DNA of 52,530 nt from the NCBI RefSeq assembly GCF_902168435.1, contig NZ_LR656183.1, positions 1 to 52,530 on the forward strand, given 5' to 3'. Made by a program: the position numbers and the translations under genes. The stretch comes from Bacillus marasmi. Lineage in GTDB: Bacteria; Bacillota; Bacilli; Bacillales; Cytobacillaceae. Each line of letters opens with the position of its first letter. Position 1 is the first letter of the stretch. The notes under the pieces are model-generated. The model made no database searches and was not told where the DNA came from. It was given only the letters and a program-made list of their open reading frames with translations. This document shows positions 48,199-52,530 of this stretch, one piece after another.

Positions 48199-48544
48199 AT
48201 TAAAACAAATGGAATTCTTCGGTTATCATGGAGTATTTCCAGAGGAAAATAAACTTGGGCAACGTTTTATCGTAGATTTAACCGTTTATACTGACTTAAG
48301 CAAGGCTGGGCAAACGGACAATCTTGAGGATTCAATTAATTACGCTGAGTTATTTTTTATTTGTCAAAAGGTGGTTGAGGGATCTCCATTTAAACTAATT
48401 GAAGCTATTGCTGAAAAGATTGCCAGCAATATATTGAATGGCTATTCCTCGATAAAAGAGTGCATTGTAAAAGTTATCAAACCTGACCCGCCTATTCCTG
48501 GTCATTACCAGCATGTTGCGGTTGAAATAAAAAGGAGCAGATAA
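48185..48544 (+). CDS. folB: Dihydroneopterin aldolase
   Basis: 119 residues. Cleaves 7,8-dihydroneopterin to hydroxymethyl-dihydropterin and glycolaldehyde. Motifs are FFGYHGVFPEENKLGQ and IEAIAEKIA, and the conserved lysine in VIKPDPPIPG. GTG start inside the end of folP (GGGGGAG upstream). One base separates its stop from folK. Confidence 0.96.
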   Translation: MDKIELKQMEFFGYHGVFPEENKLGQRFIVDLTVYTDLSKAGQTDNLEDSINYAELFFICQKVVEGSPFKLIEAIAEKIASNILNGYSSIKECIVKVIKPDPPIPGHYQHVAVEIKRSR

Positions 48545-48545
48545 A

Positions 48546-49076
48546 TTGGGGAAGAATATAGCTTATTTAGCCCTAGGATCAAACCTCGGTAATCGATTTG
48601 ATAACCTGAAACTAGCTATTAGAGCTTTGAAAAATGAAGAAGATATTGAAGTGGTAAATATTTCATCTGTCTATGAAACTGATCCTGTAGGATATGTTGA
48701 TCAAAGCTCGTTTTTAAATATGGTCATCCAAGTAGAAACTGGACTTTCCGCAATGGAACTGCTAAAGTTATGTTTAAAAATCGAAAACGACCTTGGCAGA
48801 ATTAGGGAAATAAAGTGGGGGCCAAGAACATTAGACCTTGACATTCTAATGTATAATCATGAAAATATTGAAACAGAAGAGTTAATAGTTCCTCATCCTC
48901 GGATGCATCAAAGAGCATTTGTATTAATACCTCTCTTAGAAATCAACCAACACATCCACGTACCGAAGATAGAGAAACCTTTGAAATTATGGGTAGAGAA
49001 TCTACCTGATAAAGAAGGAGTACGGATATGGAAGCGGATAAATGGGGAAGACGTATTCGCGCTTTTCGAAAGCTGA
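48546..49076 (+). CDS. folK: HPPK, hydroxymethyl-dihydropterin pyrophosphokinase
   Basis: 176 residues. Activates hydroxymethyl-dihydropterin for FolP. Motifs are LALGSNLGNR, and KWGPRTLDLDIL with the magnesium aspartates. TTG start at 48546 after AAAGGAGC. The last 49 bases overlap yazB. Confidence 0.96.
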   Translation: MGKNIAYLALGSNLGNRFDNLKLAIRALKNEEDIEVVNISSVYETDPVGYVDQSSFLNMVIQVETGLSAMELLKLCLKIENDLGRIREIKWGPRTLDLDILMYNHENIETEELIVPHPRMHQRAFVLIPLLEINQHIHVPKIEKPLKLWVENLPDKEGVRIWKRINGEDVFALFES

Positions 49077-49240
49077 AAGGTTTTACGCAAGAGAATTTTG
49101 CAAAAAAAGTCGGTGTGTCTGTATCGATTTTGGGGGAAATCGAAAGAGGCAATCGAATTCCAACACAAGAATTTCTTGAAGAAGTTGCAGGTATCCTGCA
49201 AATTGACGTCGTCGAACTAACACCACCAGATGAACTTTAA
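49028..49240 (+). CDS. yazB: XRE-family helix-turn-helix protein YazB
   Basis: 70 residues, almost entirely one Cro/C1-type helix-turn-helix: RRIRAFRKLKGFTQENFAKKVGVS, then GEIERGNRIP. DNA target unknown. ATG 49028 follows GAAGGAG inside the end of folK. Conserved at this place in Bacillus, which suggests a role tied to the folate/dusB operon but no function is proven. Confidence 0.92.
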   Translation: MEADKWGRRIRAFRKLKGFTQENFAKKVGVSVSILGEIERGNRIPTQEFLEEVAGILQIDVVELTPPDEL

Positions 49241-49289
49241 TTAATATTGGACATAAGTTTAGGCACCTTAGAAGAAAGGGGTAGCTTGT

Positions 49290-50294
49290 TTGTTAAAAAT
49301 CGGAAACATCGAAATGAAGAATCCAGTTGTTCTTGCACCGATGGCGGGAGTTTGTAATGTTGCTTTTCGTCTCACTGTGAAAGAGTTTGGTGCAGGTTTA
49401 GTTTGTGCAGAAATGGTAAGTGATAAAGGCATCGTCTATAAAAACGAGAAAACTCTGAATATGCTTTATATAGATGAGCAAGAAAAACCACTTAGCCTTC
49501 AAATTTTTGGAGGAGAAAAGAAGACGCTTGTAGAAGCGGCACAATTTGTTGATAAGCATACAAATGCCGACATCATTGATATTAATATGGGTTGCCCCGT
49601 TCCGAAAATTACAAAAGTAGATGCAGGTGCTAAATGGCTCCTCGATCCAGAAAAAATTTATGAAATGGTCTCGGCTGTTGTCGATGCAGTTGATAAGCCT
49701 GTCACCGTCAAAATGCGGATGGGCTGGGATCCAGCTCATATTTATGCAGTGCAAAATGCTCAAGCTGTTGAGAGAGCTGGAGGTCAAGCTGTTGCGTTGC
49801 ATGGTCGGACACGCTATCAAATGTATGAAGGTAAGGCTGATTGGGATATTATTCGTCAAGTTAAACAAGCGGTCAATATTCCGATAATCGGAAATGGAGA
49901 TGTAAATTCTCCCCAGGATGCGAAACAAATGCTTGAGGAGACCGGTTGTGATGGAGTTATGATTGGTCGAGCAGCACTAGGTAATCCGTGGATGATTTAT
50001 CGTACCGTCAAATACTTAGAATCTGGTGAACTGATTGGTGAGCCAACCCCTCGTGAAAAAATTGACGTCTGTGTCCTTCACCTTGATCGATTGATTGCCT
50101 TAAAAAATGAAAAAATCGGCGTCCGCGAAATGCGAAAGCACGCAGCATGGTACTTAAAAGGAATCAAAGGAAATGCTAGAGTTCGCAATGCAATTAACGA
50201 ATGTAATACAAGAGCAGAATTAGTAAATCTATTATATGGACTAGTTGAAGATATTGAAATTATTGAAGATCTTGATGCATCACAAGTCGTATAA
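49290..50294 (+). CDS. dusB: tRNA-dihydrouridine synthase B
   Basis: 334-residue FMN-dependent enzyme that reduces uridines in the tRNA D-loop. Motifs are LAPMAGVCN, DINMGCPVPK (catalytic Cys in the NMGCP loop), ALHGRTR, GNGDV and GVMIGRAALGNPW. The start is TTG 49290, about nine bases after AAAGGGG. Last gene before a strong terminator. Confidence 0.96.
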   Translation: MLKIGNIEMKNPVVLAPMAGVCNVAFRLTVKEFGAGLVCAEMVSDKGIVYKNEKTLNMLYIDEQEKPLSLQIFGGEKKTLVEAAQFVDKHTNADIIDINMGCPVPKITKVDAGAKWLLDPEKIYEMVSAVVDAVDKPVTVKMRMGWDPAHIYAVQNAQAVERAGGQAVALHGRTRYQMYEGKADWDIIRQVKQAVNIPIIGNGDVNSPQDAKQMLEETGCDGVMIGRAALGNPWMIYRTVKYLESGELIGEPTPREKIDVCVLHLDRLIALKNEKIGVREMRKHAAWYLKGIKGNARVRNAINECNTRAELVNLLYGLVEDIEIIEDLDASQVV

Positions 50295-50338
50295 GTTTGA
50301 CTTTGTATACAACTTTTCCTATAATACCTTTGTTAAAT

Positions 50339-50373
50339 AAATAAACTGCCAGTATAAAACTGGCAGTTTATTT
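50339..50373 (+). terminator. Terminator after dusB
   Basis: Bases 50339-50353 and 50359-50373 form a perfect 15-bp stem (core AACTGCCAGT/ACTGGCAGTT) with a 5-base loop. Confidence 0.92.
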
Positions 50374-50419
50374 GTATTTAAAATACATTTTTGATGTCTG
50401 AATAGCAAAGATTGTGTAA

Positions 50420-51988
<1,569 letters not shown>

Positions 51989-51995
51989 TATTTTG

Positions 51996-52026
51996 AAGCA
52001 GACCCATTTTGGGGTCTGCTTTTTTG
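51996..52026 (+). terminator. Terminator after lysS
   Basis: AAGCAGACCC (51996-52005) and GGGTCTGCTT (52012-52021) form a 10-bp stem, then TTTTT. Confidence 0.92.
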
Positions 52027-52151
52027 GTTTTTTAGAAATTTTTCGTGTTACGTTATTATTCTCAGATAGGAGAGATTCATTGAATGTAACTATAATAATA
52101 GTTTAAAAATTCCGTCTTTTTCGTTTGTACAAAAAAGTGACAAAAACGTAT

Positions 52152-52262
52152 TGCAACAATTATATAATGGTGGTATATTATTATCTGTTGCCACAACAAA
52201 GAAACATTTTGAAAAAATAATTTCAAAAAGATGTTGACGCAACATTAACAATCTGTTAATAT
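52152..52262 (+). promoter_or_regulatory. rRNA operon promoters P1 and P2
   Basis: P2: TTGACG (52234-52239), 17 bases, TAATAT (52257-52262). P1 candidate: TTGCAA (about 52152), 17 bases, TATATT. The region 52027-52230 is AT-rich, like UP-element DNA, with no gene. Confidence 0.6.
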
Positions 52263-52293
52263 TAAAAAGTCGCTTTTGAGAAGTGATAAAAAT

Positions 52294-52313
52294 TGCTCTT
52301 TGAAAACTAAACA
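52294..52313 (+). promoter_or_regulatory. rRNA leader boxA antitermination element
   Basis: TGCTCTTTGAAAACTAAACA is the typical Bacillus pre-16S boxA where NusB-NusE load the antitermination complex. Confidence 0.75.
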
Positions 52314-52398
52314 AACAAACGTCAACAATAAACAAATTTTAGTGTATCTGACTTCGGTTATGAACACTAGCCAACGTAACTTTATGAGCTAAATCAAC

Positions 52399-52530
52399 TT
52401 TCTTGGAGAGTTTGATCCTGGCTCAGGACGAACGCTGGCGGCGTGCCTAATACATGCAAGTCGAGCGGACTTGAGGGAGCTTGCTCCCGATAGTCAGCGG
52501 CGGACGGGTGAGTAACACGTGGGCAACCTG
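52399..52530 (+). rRNA. rrs: 16S ribosomal RNA, 5' end (cut by window)
   Basis: Starts near 52399 by comparison with Bacillus 16S; GAGTTTGATCCTGGCTCAG at 52408-52426 is the universal 27F site, followed by the conserved GAACGCTGGCGGCGTGCCTA. Variable region V1 (about 52470-52500) has the GGGAGCTTGCTCCC hairpin common in Bacillaceae. Truncated at the window end. Confidence 0.98.

Noticed and set aside
52090-52335. 81-codon minus-strand frame in the rRNA leader
   Set aside because: It covers the rRNA promoters and boxA; no sign of a gene.

Overview
This window is chromosomal DNA from a low-GC, endospore-forming Firmicute of the Bacillus sensu lato group. The evidence is gene order (csfB-yaaO-tmk-holB-ricT-yabA ... 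spoIIE ... tilS-hprT-ftsH ... folP-folB-folK-yazB-dusB-lysS-16S rRNA), which follows the origin-proximal 'yaa/yab/yac' region of Bacillus subtilis, together with many sporulation genes and Bacillus-type promoters. I cannot name the species. Nearly all genes run left to right. By analogy with B. subtilis the origin of replication lies to the left and the genes are co-oriented with the fork. abrB and two tRNA genes are the exceptions.

Layout. 1-470: a 20-bp-phased array of ATATGCAC boxes and a C-rich tract. 485-7141: csfB (anti-sigma-G), a YaaO-type decarboxylase, tmk, holB, ricT, yabA, trmN6, yazA, rsmI. 7174-7458 (-): abrB with its promoter and Spo0A boxes. 7939-13814: metS, a near-consensus parS site, tatD, yabE, rnmV, ksgA. 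13997-18191: yabG, veg, sspF, ispE, purR, ridA. 18192-18770: nested intergenic repeats, then AT-rich DNA. 18846-23407: spoVG, glmU, prs, ctc, pth, fin. 23408-23765: repeats. 23766-33609: mfd, spoVT, yabM, yabN, rqcP, yabP, yabQ, divIC, yabR. 33610-34920: a second phased array in the opposite orientation, hairpins, and a minus-strand tRNA-Met/tRNA-Glu operon threaded with repeats. 34921-51988: spoIIE, yabS, yabT, a fused tilS-hprT gene, ftsH, coaX, hslO, a PpiC foldase, cysK, folP-folB-folK-yazB-dusB, lysS. 51989-52530: rRNA operon promoter, leader and the first about 130 bases of 16S rRNA.

Function. Most genes are housekeeping: nucleotide supply (tmk, prs, hprT), replication and its control (holB, yabA), translation and tRNA/rRNA maturation (metS, lysS, trmN6, rsmI, rnmV, ksgA, tilS, dusB, pth, rqcP), cell-wall, isoprenoid and cofactor precursors (glmU, ispE, folate genes, coaX), repair (mfd) and protein quality control (ftsH, hslO). 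Interleaved are genes for every stage of sporulation. I could place candidate promoters for sigma-H (spoVG), Spo0A/sigma-A (spoIIE), sigma-F (csfB), sigma-G (fin, sspF, spoVT), sigma-E (yabP), sigma-K (yabG) and sigma-B (ctc).

Most unusual content. (1) Two about 200-bp arrays, 33.5 kb apart and inverted, each with ten 8-bp boxes at about 20-bp phase in the same 6 + 30-bp gap + 4 arrangement, each followed by a strongly strand-skewed tract. (2) A dispersed repeat of about 117-122 bp (seven full copies, two fragments) whose arms differ between copies but keep pairing, i.e. compensatory covariation within this one window. Two tandem copies sit inside a second repeat, and three copies lie inside the tRNA operon. 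(3) A tilS-hprT open reading frame fusion that keeps an internal ribosome site. (4) An inverted repeat before ctc whose right arm holds the ribosome site and whose left arm would be absent from a sigma-B transcript. Compared with B. subtilis, xpaC-yaaN, darA(yaaQ)-yaaR and pabB-pabA-pabC are absent from their expected positions.
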